Shown: in pieces, positions 35,942 through 44,545 of the stretch
Position numbering within the stretch: the stretch's first letter is position 1
Layout of the letters: each line of letters begins with the position of its first letter
Assembly: GCF_900607235.1 (NCBI RefSeq)
Contig: NZ_LR027848.1
Coordinates: 795,241-859,240 of the forward strand
From: Olivibacter jilunii
GTDB lineage: Bacteria; Bacteroidota; Bacteroidia; Sphingobacteriales; Sphingobacteriaceae
Length of the DNA stretch: 64,000 bases
Direction: 5' to 3'
The notes under the pieces: model-generated
Database searches by the model: none
Seen by the model: the letters and a program-made list of their open reading frames with translations, nothing else
What the model was told of the DNA's origin: nothing
Position numbers and translations under genes: made by a program

Positions 35942-37582
35942 TTAAACTAATAACCGAACGGGTTCTTCTAGCAGTGATTTAACAGTTTGCAAGAAAGCGG
36001 CCCCTGTAGCACCGTCTACTACACGGTGGTCACAGCTTAAAGTAATCTTCATGATGTTACCTGGGACAACCGCACCGTTTTTAACCACCGGTACCTGTTG
36101 TATGCCGCCAATGGCTAATATACAAGAGTCAGGTGGATTAATGATGGCGGTAAATTCGTCGACGCCGAACATACCCAGATTAGAAACCGTAAAGGTAGAG
36201 CCTTCCCAGTCTTTCGGCTGTAGTTTTTTGGCTTTAGCACGTTGTGCAAAATCTTTCACTTCAGCCGATATATGTGATAATGTCTTTCCATCAGCGAAAC
36301 GGACCACAGGAACTAATAAGCCTTCGTCCACCGCAATAGCGACACCAATATTAACGTGCTCATTATAGCGAATTTTATCGCCCAACCAAGAAGAGTTAAC
36401 ATTAGGATGTTGTTTTAGCGCAACGGCAACAGCTTTGATGACTAAATCGTTGAAAGACACCTTAACAGGAGCAACTTCGTTGATTTTATTCCGTGCGGAA
36501 ATAGCGCTATCCATGTCAACTTTCACTGTTACATAGAAATGTGGAGCAGTAAATAAGCTTTCCGAAAGACGTTTAGCAATCGTTTTACGCATTTGAGTCA
36601 CAGGCTTTTCGGTAAACCGCTCTTCTCCGATAAATTGCGGAATAGTAACAGACTTACTTTCGGCGCTTGGAGCAGCAGCCGGTGCTTCAGTCTTTTGTTT
36701 AGCAGCAGGCGTGAAGGATTCGACATCCTTTTTGATGATACGGCCATTCTCTGCCGAACCTTTCAGTTCATTTAAATCAATACCTTTTTCTTTCGCAATT
36801 TTTCGCGCTAAAGGAGAAGCTTTAACTCGGGACGAGTCAGAAGAAGTAACTTCTTTGCTTTCCGCTTGGCTTGGCTCGTTTGCTGCGCTAGTTGACGCTT
36901 CTTCTTTTTTAGGAGCTTCTTGTTTCTTCGGTTTACTGCTTTTCTGTTTAAGCAAAGGCGTTACATCGGTACCTTCTTTTCCTACAATGGCAATAATATC
37001 ATTAACTTTTGCTGCCTGACCTTTTTCTACTCCGATGTACAGTAAGGTGCCTTCAGCATAAGCAGTAACTTCCATGGTTGCTTTGTCCGTTTCTACGTCG
37101 GCAATTACATCATCACTTTTAATCTTGTCGCCAACCTTGAAATGCCATTCTGCAATTACGCCTTCGGTCATTGTATCACTCAGCAATGGCATAGTGATTA
37201 CCGTTGCACCTAATGATTCAGCACTTACTTCTTCACCTTCATCTTCTGTTTCTTCCTGTGCCGGAGCCTCTTCTTCTTTTTTATCTTCTTTAGTTGAAGG
37301 CGAAGCGCCGCCATTACCATTAAGTAATGCCTGATAATCTTCTCCTTCTTCTCCTAATACGGCAATTACAGCATCGATAGGAACTGCTTCGCCTTCCTTA
37401 GGACCTATATATAATAGTGTGCCTTCCTGATAGGATTCAAAATCCATGGTAGCCTTATCGGTTTCAACCTCAGCAATTAAATCTCCTGAGCTAACCTTAT
37501 CGCCTACCTTTTTATGCCATTTTGCAATTACACCTTCTGTCATGGTGTCGCTCATTTTAGGCATTCGAACTACTTCAGCCAT
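35942..37582 (-). CDS. pdhC: pyruvate dehydrogenase complex dihydrolipoamide acetyltransferase (E2)
   Basis: The 546-residue E2 has two lipoyl domains (about 1-78 and 125-205), each with the lipoylated lysine in VETDKATM, separated by acidic and Lys/Glu/Ala-rich linkers. A peripheral-subunit-binding domain follows (about 260-300, ASPLARKIAKEKGIDLNEL), then the catalytic core with DHRVVDGATGA near the end. It transfers the acetyl group to CoA. Together with E1-alpha upstream it forms a two-gene unit; E1-beta and E3 are not in the window. Confidence 0.96.
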   Translation of the reverse strand: MAEVVRMPKMSDTMTEGVIAKWHKKVGDKVSSGDLIAEVETDKATMDFESYQEGTLLYIGPKEGEAVPIDAVIAVLGEEGEDYQALLNGNGGASPSTKEDKKEEEAPAQEETEDEGEEVSAESLGATVITMPLLSDTMTEGVIAEWHFKVGDKIKSDDVIADVETDKATMEVTAYAEGTLLYIGVEKGQAAKVNDIIAIVGKEGTDVTPLLKQKSSKPKKQEAPKKEEASTSAANEPSQAESKEVTSSDSSRVKASPLARKIAKEKGIDLNELKGSAENGRIIKKDVESFTPAAKQKTEAPAAAPSAESKSVTIPQFIGEERFTEKPVTQMRKTIAKRLSESLFTAPHFYVTVKVDMDSAISARNKINEVAPVKVSFNDLVIKAVAVALKQHPNVNSSWLGDKIRYNEHVNIGVAIAVDEGLLVPVVRFADGKTLSHISAEVKDFAQRAKAKKLQPKDWEGSTFTVSNLGMFGVDEFTAIINPPDSCILAIGGIQQVPVVKNGAVVPGNIMKITLSCDHRVVDGATGAAFLQTVKSLLEEPVRLLV

Positions 37583-37633
37583 AATATTATCTGGGGTTTT
37601 TTATCTATTTAAATTATTAAGATTGCACTCTTG

Positions 37634-38629
37634 TTAATCCATAATATATGGATAATCGTTCTGCACATACACGTCTGTATATAGCTCTTCCGGGTTTGGA
37701 TACTCAGACTCCTCAGCAAATTTAACCGCTTCATCAACAATACGTTTTACTTCGGCTTCCTCCTGATCAAACCATTGCTCATCGGCATACTTATTCTCTA
37801 TAATGGCGTGCTTAACCGCGGCAATTGGATCGCGCTCTTTATATTGTTCTAATTCTTCTTTTGTACGGTATTTGGCAGGATCCGACATAGAGTGTCCCTT
37901 ATAACGATAGGTGCGAATCTCCAAAAACGTTGGTCCTTCCCCTTTTCTGGCACGCTGAACGGCTTCGTCCATTGCATTATGAACTGCTACAACGTCCATA
38001 CCATCAACCGGAGCGCTTGGCATATCAAAGCCTAAGCCCATTTTATAAATGTCAATCATGTTAGTCGTCCGCTTAACGGAAGTACCCATCGCATAACCGT
38101 TATTTTCGCAAACGAAGATTACCGGAAGCTTCCAAAGCATTGCCATATTAAAGGTCTCGTTTAAAGACCCTTGTCTTACAGCTCCGTCTCCCATGTAACA
38201 AACGCAAACATTATCTGTACCATTGTATTTTTCGGCAAAAGCAAGACCTGCACCTAATGGTATTTGTCCTCCTACGATACCATGGCCCCCCGCGAAATTG
38301 TTTTCCTTATCAAAAAAGTGCATTGATCCACCCTTTCCTTTCGAACAACCCGTTACTTTCCCGAATAACTCTGCCATAGCCGCATTGGCGCTCATGCCTT
38401 TGGCAAGGGCATGGGCATGGTCACGATAAGCAGTGATCATGGAGTCCTCTTTACGAAGAACTGACATGGCACCTGCAACAACGGCTTCCTGTCCAATATA
38501 TAAATGGCAAAAGCCTCTTATTTTTTGTTGACCGTAAAGTTGACCTGCTTTTTCCTCAAACTTACGCATAAGTAACATCGACTTATACCACTCTAGATAT
38601 GTTTCTTTTGTTATTGGTGTTGAACTCAT
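37634..38629 (-). CDS. pdhA: pyruvate dehydrogenase E1 component, alpha subunit
   Basis: The 331-residue protein has GFCHLYIGQEAVVAGA, GKGGSMHFFD, the thiamine diphosphate motif GDGAVRQGSLNETFNMA, the phosphorylation-loop-like region RYKGHSMSDPAKYRT, and the usual length of a separate alpha subunit. It decarboxylates pyruvate with thiamine diphosphate, together with a beta subunit encoded elsewhere. It lies 51 bp upstream of the E2 gene. A TAGATTTG box (38664-38671) and a weaker TCTG at -33 form its promoter. Confidence 0.96.
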   Translation of the reverse strand: MSSTPITKETYLEWYKSMLLMRKFEEKAGQLYGQQKIRGFCHLYIGQEAVVAGAMSVLRKEDSMITAYRDHAHALAKGMSANAAMAELFGKVTGCSKGKGGSMHFFDKENNFAGGHGIVGGQIPLGAGLAFAEKYNGTDNVCVCYMGDGAVRQGSLNETFNMAMLWKLPVIFVCENNGYAMGTSVKRTTNMIDIYKMGLGFDMPSAPVDGMDVVAVHNAMDEAVQRARKGEGPTFLEIRTYRYKGHSMSDPAKYRTKEELEQYKERDPIAAVKHAIIENKYADEQWFDQEEAEVKRIVDEAVKFAEESEYPNPEELYTDVYVQNDYPYIMD

Positions 38630-39016
38630 CGCTTTATGTTCGTGTACTTAATTTACTGGAAGGCAAATCTAATCAATTGTTGCGATATTCACAGAATGTA
38701 CGTGAGAGAAAGTGAATTATTATTTGTTTTTCTCCTCCTTTTTTTATTCGCCTGTATGGTATATAGTACACATGTCAAAAAAATGTTAAAATTGTGTTTG
38801 CTTTTTTTGACAAAATAAAAGTTTTCATTTAGATTTGCGACACACCTGTTTTAGTGCATGGATAAACTTTTACATTAAAAAACAACATTGTTAACCTTAA
38901 ACGGATAGTCAATCAAGCCAATGGGGGATAAGAATGACCTTCCTGTAAGTAAATTAACGCAGATGAAGACTGCATGTGCTCATGCAAGCTTCATTAACTG
39001 GAAAAATTTTATTCAA
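38630..39016. promoter_or_regulatory. divergent promoter region, pdhA and NlpC/P60 gene
   Basis: The 387-bp gap carries TAGATTTG on the minus strand at 38664-38671 (pdhA) and TTTG (38806-38809), 20 bases, TAGATTTG (38830-38837) on the plus strand. The plus transcript would have a leader of about 170 bases containing a small hairpin TGCATG-TGCT-CATGCA at 38970-38985. An ATG at 38921 in frame with the peptidase is not favoured. Confidence 0.6.
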
Positions 39017-39595
39017 ATGAAAAAAACGCTTTTGGTAGTATGCATACTGCTAGGTGCTCTGTCACTAAACCTTCAGGCCCAAACCTTAACTGAAAAAAAT
39101 AATTCACCCGAAGATCCGGATAATTTAGCCAAAGAGTATTTCTCCCAAATAATGGGGATTGCTGCTTCAGCAACCACCAATACAAAGCTTTATCAGTTTG
39201 TTTATGATTGGATTGGCACACCCTATCGATTAGGAGGTAAAACAAAAAAGGGCATTGATTGTTCCAAGTTTGCCTACGAGCTATACGAAAAGGTGTTTAA
39301 TACGTCGATCGGAAATAATTCAAGAAATATTTATACACAAGTTGATCCCATCAACAAAAATGAACTGAAGCCCGGCGACCTGGTGTTCTTCAAAATAAGA
39401 AGTAGAAGTATTACACATGTTGGCGTTTATTTGGGTGACAGGAAATTTGCGCACGCTTCTACCAGCAGAGGCGTTATGATTAGCAATCTTGATGAAGCTT
39501 ATTGGAAGCGCTATTATTTCAATGGCGGCCGTATGAGCTTGAAAGCACAGAATGAGAATGCGTCGGAAGAGGAAGACGTTCTTCATTTAAATTAG
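39017..39595 (+). CDS. C40 family (NlpC/P60) peptidase
   Basis: The ATG at 39017 gives 192 residues with a signal peptide (MKKTLLVVCILLGALSLNLQA). An in-frame ATG at 38921 would add 32 polar residues before the signal and is rejected. The NlpC/P60 domain shows the catalytic cysteine in GIDCSKFAYELY, then GDLVFFKIRSRSITHVGVYLG with the catalytic histidine and FAHASTSRGVMI. Such enzymes cut peptide stems of peptidoglycan, usually at gamma-D-Glu-diaminopimelate. Confidence 0.93.
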   Translation: MKKTLLVVCILLGALSLNLQAQTLTEKNNSPEDPDNLAKEYFSQIMGIAASATTNTKLYQFVYDWIGTPYRLGGKTKKGIDCSKFAYELYEKVFNTSIGNNSRNIYTQVDPINKNELKPGDLVFFKIRSRSITHVGVYLGDRKFAHASTSRGVMISNLDEAYWKRYYFNGGRMSLKAQNENASEEEDVLHLN

Positions 39596-39783
39596 CAATC
39601 GATTTTTCTAGAATCAGTCGGCTTGGCCTAATTCCACTGTTAGTAGTTTTCTATTTAGTGATTGCTCATTGGCTTATCACCTCAATTAGCCAAACGCGAG
39701 TTGGTGAGTGATGAACAAATGCGCATATCCATCCCTTTTACCTTAAAAAAAAATTTACTACTTTTATGCACAGGAATAATGCT

Positions 39784-40299
39784 ATGGCAAGCGAAAAAAT
39801 ATTGATTTTAGACAAGGACCAGATTCAGAAAAAAATTACAAGAATTGCTTATCAGATTTTAGAAGATAACTTTGAAGAAAAAGAGATTGTTCTAGCGGGT
39901 GTTGCCGAAAGAGGATATGTTTTGGCCCGTCGCTTAAAAGAAGAACTAGCAAAAATTTCATTGGCGGTCGATGTCAAGCTTATCAACATTTCATTAAATA
40001 AAGTCAGTTCTACCCTGCAAGCAGAAACCGATATTTCGGTAAGTGAGGCGAAAGATAAAGTGGTAATATTGGTGGACGATGTATTGAATAGTGGGCGGAC
40101 TTTAGCCTATGGTTTGGGTGTTTTTTTGAATGTTCCCTTAAAGAAGCTGAGAACGGCGGTTCTAATTGATAGAAGCCATCATAAATTCCCTGTTATAAGC
40201 GACTTCTCCGGGCACAAATTATCTACCATTCTTAATGAGCATGTTTCTGTGACACTCGAAGGTTTTGAAAACGAACAGGACGCTGCGTACCTGCATTAG
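39784..40299 (+). CDS. phosphoribosyltransferase family protein (PyrR-like)
   Basis: The 171-residue protein (ATG at 39784; an ATG six codons earlier is possible) has the PRPP motif VVILVDDVLNSGRTLAYG and the flexible-loop and hood features of type I phosphoribosyltransferases. AGVAERGYVLARRL and VLIDRSHHKFP match the PyrR-like subgroup. PyrR proteins have uracil phosphoribosyltransferase activity and regulate pyr genes in Firmicutes; no pyr operon or attenuator is seen here, so a salvage role is more likely. Confidence 0.85.
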   Translation: MASEKILILDKDQIQKKITRIAYQILEDNFEEKEIVLAGVAERGYVLARRLKEELAKISLAVDVKLINISLNKVSSTLQAETDISVSEAKDKVVILVDDVLNSGRTLAYGLGVFLNVPLKKLRTAVLIDRSHHKFPVISDFSGHKLSTILNEHVSVTLEGFENEQDAAYLH

Positions 40300-40378
40300 A
40301 TGAGTGCCCTCGGTAGGCTTCCGCCAGCAGTTGAAGGACCCTGGCGTCAACCCTTAATGCATAAGCAATATTTTATTT

Positions 40379-41791
40379 TTAAAGGCTATTGATCTTTAAA
40401 GTCATCCCTGGTTTGATAGATGAGCCATTTAAATTGTTCATTGCTTTTATATTATTGACAGTGGCTCCTCTGTATTTTTGGGCGATTCCGGAAAGTGTAT
40501 CTCCTCTTTTAACTTTATAGGTTACGTAATTAACGGATTTTCTTTCCAAGCTCGTTTTTTTCCCTGCTGCATAACCCGGTTCGGAGATCTTTAAACGCTG
40601 TCCCGGAACAATGGCATTTCTCCTCAACCTATTCCAAACCTTCAAGTCCTGTACCTCGACTTGATATTTATTGGCAATTGAGCTTAAGCTTTCACCTCTT
40701 CTTACGCGATGATAAATAGCTTTTCTATCGGTGTTAGATGCTGTAATAACTTTTGCAGGAGCATCGGTCGGTGTATTTAAAGCTGCATACAAGCTGGCAT
40801 AAGCGGTTTTATCTACCGCAGGGACGACTAAACGCTTCGGAGCCTCCGGTGTACCATTGATGATGCTCTTTTTATAGGCCGGATTTAGCGTGATCAATTG
40901 GTTCAGGTCGAGGTTTAACGCCTCTGCAATGCCTGATAATGGAATAAACTTATCGATCAAAATGACGTCGGTACCTTTCTCCGCTGTAAGGGCAGATCCG
41001 CTCCCGGAGGGTGTTGCAATTCCTAATACTTCATAGTTGTTTAGCACGAAGGTCATGGCAATAAAAGCGGGCACATAATTACGTGTTTCCTGGGGAAGAT
41101 ATTTTCGCACGGTCCAAAAATCAGGTTTTTCAATACCTGAGCGTTGTATCGCTCTGGCTACATTTCCTTTTCCGCAATTATAGGATGCTATTGCAAGTTG
41201 CCAATCGCCAAATTCGTTGTAAGCATCTTTTAGATAAGCCGCCGCTGCATAAGTCGCGGCATAGGGGTCTTTCCGTTCATCAACGTAGTTGTCTATATTT
41301 AAATTAAACGCTTTTGCCGTAGCAAACATAAATTGCCAAGGACCGGTTGCGCCCACCCTTGAGACCGCATGTGGATTTAAAGCTGATTCAATGATAGATA
41401 AATACTTTATTTCCTGTGGCAAATCCGTCTCTGCAAATACTTTCTCGTAAATGGGAAAATAGTACTGCGCTAACTCAAGCATTTTAGAAAGATGGTTTTT
41501 ATAGCGCGGTGCCGTATAAGCATCTATATAAGATTGGACATAGCTATTGTACGTTAAGGGGATTACCTTTTGCAAAGTGTCCAGTTGCTTTTTTATATTT
41601 TGAGGGGCGAGATACCAGGAGAGATCGTGAGGGTGGGAATTTTTCCTGAGTGTAGAATCTTCGCTAGATAGAACATTCGAAGAGGCACTTAATTTCGAAG
41701 GTTCGTCGGTATCTTTGCTTGTTGTTGCCTGCGTCAATTGAACGCAAAATAGCATACCTACGGCAAATGCCGAAAATCTTTTCAATATCAT
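40379..41791 (-). CDS. lytic transglycosylase with LysM repeats (MltD-like)
   Basis: The 470-residue exported protein has a signal peptide, a helical N-terminal part, an SLT domain (about 115-240) with the catalytic glutamate in IIESALNPHAVSRVGATGPWQFM, a degenerate LysM-like segment (about 280-330), and two clear C-terminal LysM repeats (YHRVRRGESLSSIANKY and YKVKRGDTLSGIAQKY). It cuts the glycan strands of peptidoglycan with formation of 1,6-anhydromuramic acid. It ends the minus-strand envelope cluster. Confidence 0.92.
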   Translation of the reverse strand: MILKRFSAFAVGMLFCVQLTQATTSKDTDEPSKLSASSNVLSSEDSTLRKNSHPHDLSWYLAPQNIKKQLDTLQKVIPLTYNSYVQSYIDAYTAPRYKNHLSKMLELAQYYFPIYEKVFAETDLPQEIKYLSIIESALNPHAVSRVGATGPWQFMFATAKAFNLNIDNYVDERKDPYAATYAAAAYLKDAYNEFGDWQLAIASYNCGKGNVARAIQRSGIEKPDFWTVRKYLPQETRNYVPAFIAMTFVLNNYEVLGIATPSGSGSALTAEKGTDVILIDKFIPLSGIAEALNLDLNQLITLNPAYKKSIINGTPEAPKRLVVPAVDKTAYASLYAALNTPTDAPAKVITASNTDRKAIYHRVRRGESLSSIANKYQVEVQDLKVWNRLRRNAIVPGQRLKISEPGYAAGKKTSLERKSVNYVTYKVKRGDTLSGIAQKYRGATVNNIKAMNNLNGSSIKPGMTLKINSL

Positions 41792-41852
41792 GTCTTATAT
41801 TTAAGGCTGTTGATTATCAAATCAGTTCATTATTGCTAAATACGTTAACATA

Positions 41853-41871
41853 TTTTGAGCCACGCTCAAAA
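41853..41871. promoter_or_regulatory. perfect 8-bp palindrome upstream of the transglycosylase
   Basis: TTTTGAGC-CAC-GCTCAAAA lies about 60 bp upstream of the transglycosylase start and downstream of the tatA terminator. It may be an operator or a leader hairpin. Confidence 0.35.
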
Positions 41872-41952
41872 GAGGTTTGATAATAATTTCTTAAACAACG
41901 TTTTAATCAGCTCACTTAGTATAGTAAGTTGATTTTTTTTTGAAATAATAAT

Positions 41953-41992
41953 AAAAAAAGCTGCTGCAACATGCTATATGTTACAACAGCTT
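41953..41992 (-). terminator. rho-independent terminator of tatA
   Basis: On the minus strand, AAGCTGTTGTAACAT and ATGTTGCAGCAGCTT form a 15-bp stem (two G-T pairs) followed by a T run. It lies about 20 bp after the tatA stop. Confidence 0.85.
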
Positions 41993-42013
41993 ATCCTTTA
42001 TAAGAATGAGGGA

Positions 42014-42202
42014 TTATTGTTTTTCCTCTTTAACTTCATCTTTCGTGGTTCCGGCTTGGCCCTCTTTAAATTCTCTCACACCGCGTCCTAATCCACGCAT
42101 CAACTCAGGAATTTTCTTTCCACCAAATAATAATAACAAAGCAAGAACGATAATTGCTATTTCAGGCCCACCAATACCCAGTAACAAAATTGTGTTTAAC
42201 AT
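42014..42202 (-). CDS. tatA: twin-arginine translocase subunit, TatA/E family
   Basis: The 62-residue protein has the single N-terminal membrane helix ([20 protein letters not shown]), the [23 protein letters not shown] amphipathic hinge, and a charged tail. These are the standard TatA/E features. It forms the pore of the twin-arginine export pathway with TatC, which is not in the window. It is transcribed with its own terminator inside the envelope cluster. Confidence 0.95.
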   Translation of the reverse strand: MLNTILLLGIGGPEIAIIVLALLLLFGGKKIPELMRGLGRGVREFKEGQAGTTKDEVKEEKQ

Positions 42203-42354
42203 AACTCAATATTTAAAATCTTTATTCAATGACTACATTGTAGTTTTTATTCTTTCCTCAATATACGTAATCGTCTTACGTCCAGTTTACAAACTTATGT
42301 AAAAATGCTTAGATAAACAATTTTTTATCGTTTATCATTTCACCACTTGTATGG

Positions 42355-43644
42355 CTAATTTCCCGCTAACCAACTACTTGGGTTGATAGGCGAAGTTCCT
42401 TGCCACAGTTCAAAGTGTAAATCGGAAGTTCCTTCCGTCGCATCTACAGCTACTGTGCCAATTGTTTGTTTTACAGAAACCTTCTGATTTCTGGAAACAC
42501 TGACCGTTTTCATGTTTTGATAGACAGTGAAGTAATTACCATGACGTATAATAACAGTATATTGATTTTGGAGTTGCACGATTGATGTTACAACACCATC
42601 AAATACGGCCCGTACGGCGGCACCTGCTGCTGTACGAATGGTTAAGCCGTTACTATTAACTTTAACACCTTTTCCATAAGTATATTGTCCGTAACCTTGC
42701 GTTACCGATCCGGAAGCTACCGGCCAGGGGAGTCGCCCACGATTACCTGTGAAATCTGCTGCTAATTTAGCCGCCTCTGGTGTTGACAAGAGCGCCTCTT
42801 TGTCGGTTTTTCTAGCGGTTGGCTCCGGAGCCTTCGCATTAGGGTTTTTCTTCGCCAACTCTGCTGCTCGTCGTCTTTCTTCTTCTTCTGCCTTTCGCCG
42901 AGCTTCTTCGATCTCTCTTCGGATAGCCGCCTGTATGGCACGTGCTAAACGCGCATCTTCCTGCTGCTTCTTATTCAGCTCTTGCTTATATTCTTTTTCC
43001 TTCTTGGTAAGATCGTTAAGCACTTTTGATTTAACAGATTTTTGGCCGTCGAGCGCTTGCTTCTCTTTTTCCTGGTCGCTCAGAAGTACTACTTTCTCCT
43101 TTTTATTACTCGCCAATTCGGCAATTTTTTGCTCAATACTTTTCTGCGTTTCCTCTATCTCCTTTGCTTGTTTTTTCCGGGAATCGCTGAATTGCTGAAG
43201 GTATTTAAGGCGCTTATACGCTTGATTAAAGTCGTTAGAAGCAAAAATGAACATCAATTTATTGTAAGCGCTCGAGTTGCGAAACGCAAACTGTACCATG
43301 GACGCATATCCTTTTTTGAGCTTCGCCAATTCATTCTGCAAGGAGCGGATCGTATTGGTATTTTTGGCTATCTGGCTCTCTATTAAATTGACTTCGCTAT
43401 TAATCGTTTTGATTTTTTTCACCCGTAGGTTGATTTGGGCGTTAAGGGCATTTACCTGTTTGAGCGATAATGACTTGTCTTTTGATGTAGAACGTAAAGT
43501 TTGATTCAATAATTCTATTTCACGTGTAAGGGCCTCCCGCTGCTTTTTCAACTGTGCGCTCGACTGTGCCCAACTAGATAGGCCTATCCCCATAAATAAC
43601 AGCAAACAGCATATTGACTTTATCCGAATCATTCTCTTCTTCAA
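42355..43644 (-). CDS. EnvC-like murein hydrolase activator with degenerate LytM domain
   Basis: The 429-residue exported protein has a signal peptide (to about residue 26), a long coiled coil (about 28-260) with a Glu/Arg-rich stretch, and a C-terminal M23/LytM domain. The usual HxGxD metal-binding motif reads VNSNGLTIR here, while only the second site DLHFELW is kept. Loss of zinc ligands is characteristic of EnvC, which activates amidases rather than cutting peptidoglycan. It follows DUF4292 and TPR genes in a conserved-looking cell-envelope run. Confidence 0.88.
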   Translation of the reverse strand: MKKRMIRIKSICCLLLFMGIGLSSWAQSSAQLKKQREALTREIELLNQTLRSTSKDKSLSLKQVNALNAQINLRVKKIKTINSEVNLIESQIAKNTNTIRSLQNELAKLKKGYASMVQFAFRNSSAYNKLMFIFASNDFNQAYKRLKYLQQFSDSRKKQAKEIEETQKSIEQKIAELASNKKEKVVLLSDQEKEKQALDGQKSVKSKVLNDLTKKEKEYKQELNKKQQEDARLARAIQAAIRREIEEARRKAEEEERRRAAELAKKNPNAKAPEPTARKTDKEALLSTPEAAKLAADFTGNRGRLPWPVASGSVTQGYGQYTYGKGVKVNSNGLTIRTAAGAAVRAVFDGVVTSIVQLQNQYTVIIRHGNYFTVYQNMKTVSVSRNQKVSVKQTIGTVAVDATEGTSDLHFELWQGTSPINPSSWLAGN

Positions 43645-43738
43645 ATCATTGATGATGTATTACATTACATCGTTATTTTAACGTATTTATTGCCAACGAA
43701 AGTACTAAAATATTTTTATCTCGATAAACATTTGTTGA

Positions 43739-44545
43739 TTAACGTATTCCACTTAAGGGCTTATATTTTGACGGAATAGTGAATGGCATCTCTACGGCCT
43801 CATTCAAAGCAATACGATTGTACTTTAGCTGTAATTCCAGTTTTACAGCGGATGAATTAGCGGTTAAACGAATATCCTTAGGTACCGGATGTTTGCCTAT
43901 TAATGCAAAATCAGAATAATCCGTATTTACTTGGTGTTCCTGATTGTAAGTGCTTAAACTACAATTAGTGACCCTGAAATTGTCATCTGTTCTTACTAAG
44001 AAATTTAAATCATTTTTAAAGCCACTTAGTAAATAACCTAAATCTCCTTTTTTTGCCTCGTTCGAATAAGTCAACGCTTGATCAATCATATTGCCTACCA
44101 TCATAGCCTGTAGATTACCATAAGTAATCTCTTCGGAGGCAAATTGATGTAAAAAGGCAAAGGGTTCGTCGATGTAGGTTCCGTTGATACGATTCATCAT
44201 TCGAAAGCGGGTCGGCGTGATTAATACGCGAGCAGCCTCGATTCCAAAGACGGTGGTAATAGATATCCATATCGCTTCCTGGTTTTTTATCTTGATATTT
44301 AAGGTTGCATCATAGTTGTCTTTATTGATGGCAACGGCCGATTTTGCTTTAGCACTGAAGGTGTTGAAGCTCAATTGATTGTCAAGGATACCATTCACCA
44401 ATACCCGATTATCCAAGGTGATCCGACTTTCTTCTTTGGTTGCGTCGACTATTACTTTTTTGCTTTTGCAAGCGACGATCAGCAAGCTAGCCGATAAAAC
44501 CGTCAAAATGGATAGCTTTCGCAAATTTGAATGGTTAAAAGGCAT
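43739..44545 (-). CDS. DUF4292 lipoprotein
   Basis: The 268-residue protein has a lipoprotein signal with LIVACKSKK (cysteine near residue 26). The rest is the DUF4292 domain, a beta-rich family limited to Bacteroidota and related in fold to LolA/LolB-type lipid-binding proteins. A role in outer-membrane lipid or lipoprotein handling is inference. Its ATG overlaps the TPR gene stop (TAATG at 44543-44547), so the two are translationally coupled. Confidence 0.85.
   Translation of the reverse strand: MPFNHSNLRKLSILTVLSASLLIVACKSKKVIVDATKEESRITLDNRVLVNGILDNQLSFNTFSAKAKSAVAINKDNYDATLNIKIKNQEAIWISITTVFGIEAARVLITPTRFRMMNRINGTYIDEPFAFLHQFASEEITYGNLQAMMVGNMIDQALTYSNEAKKGDLGYLLSGFKNDLNFLVRTDDNFRVTNCSLSTYNQEHQVNTDYSDFALIGKHPVPKDIRLTANSSAVKLELQLKYNRIALNEAVEMPFTIPSKYKPLSGIR

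Noticed and set aside
38921-39016. Upstream extension of the NlpC/P60 gene
   Set aside because: It would put 32 polar residues in front of an otherwise perfect signal peptide.
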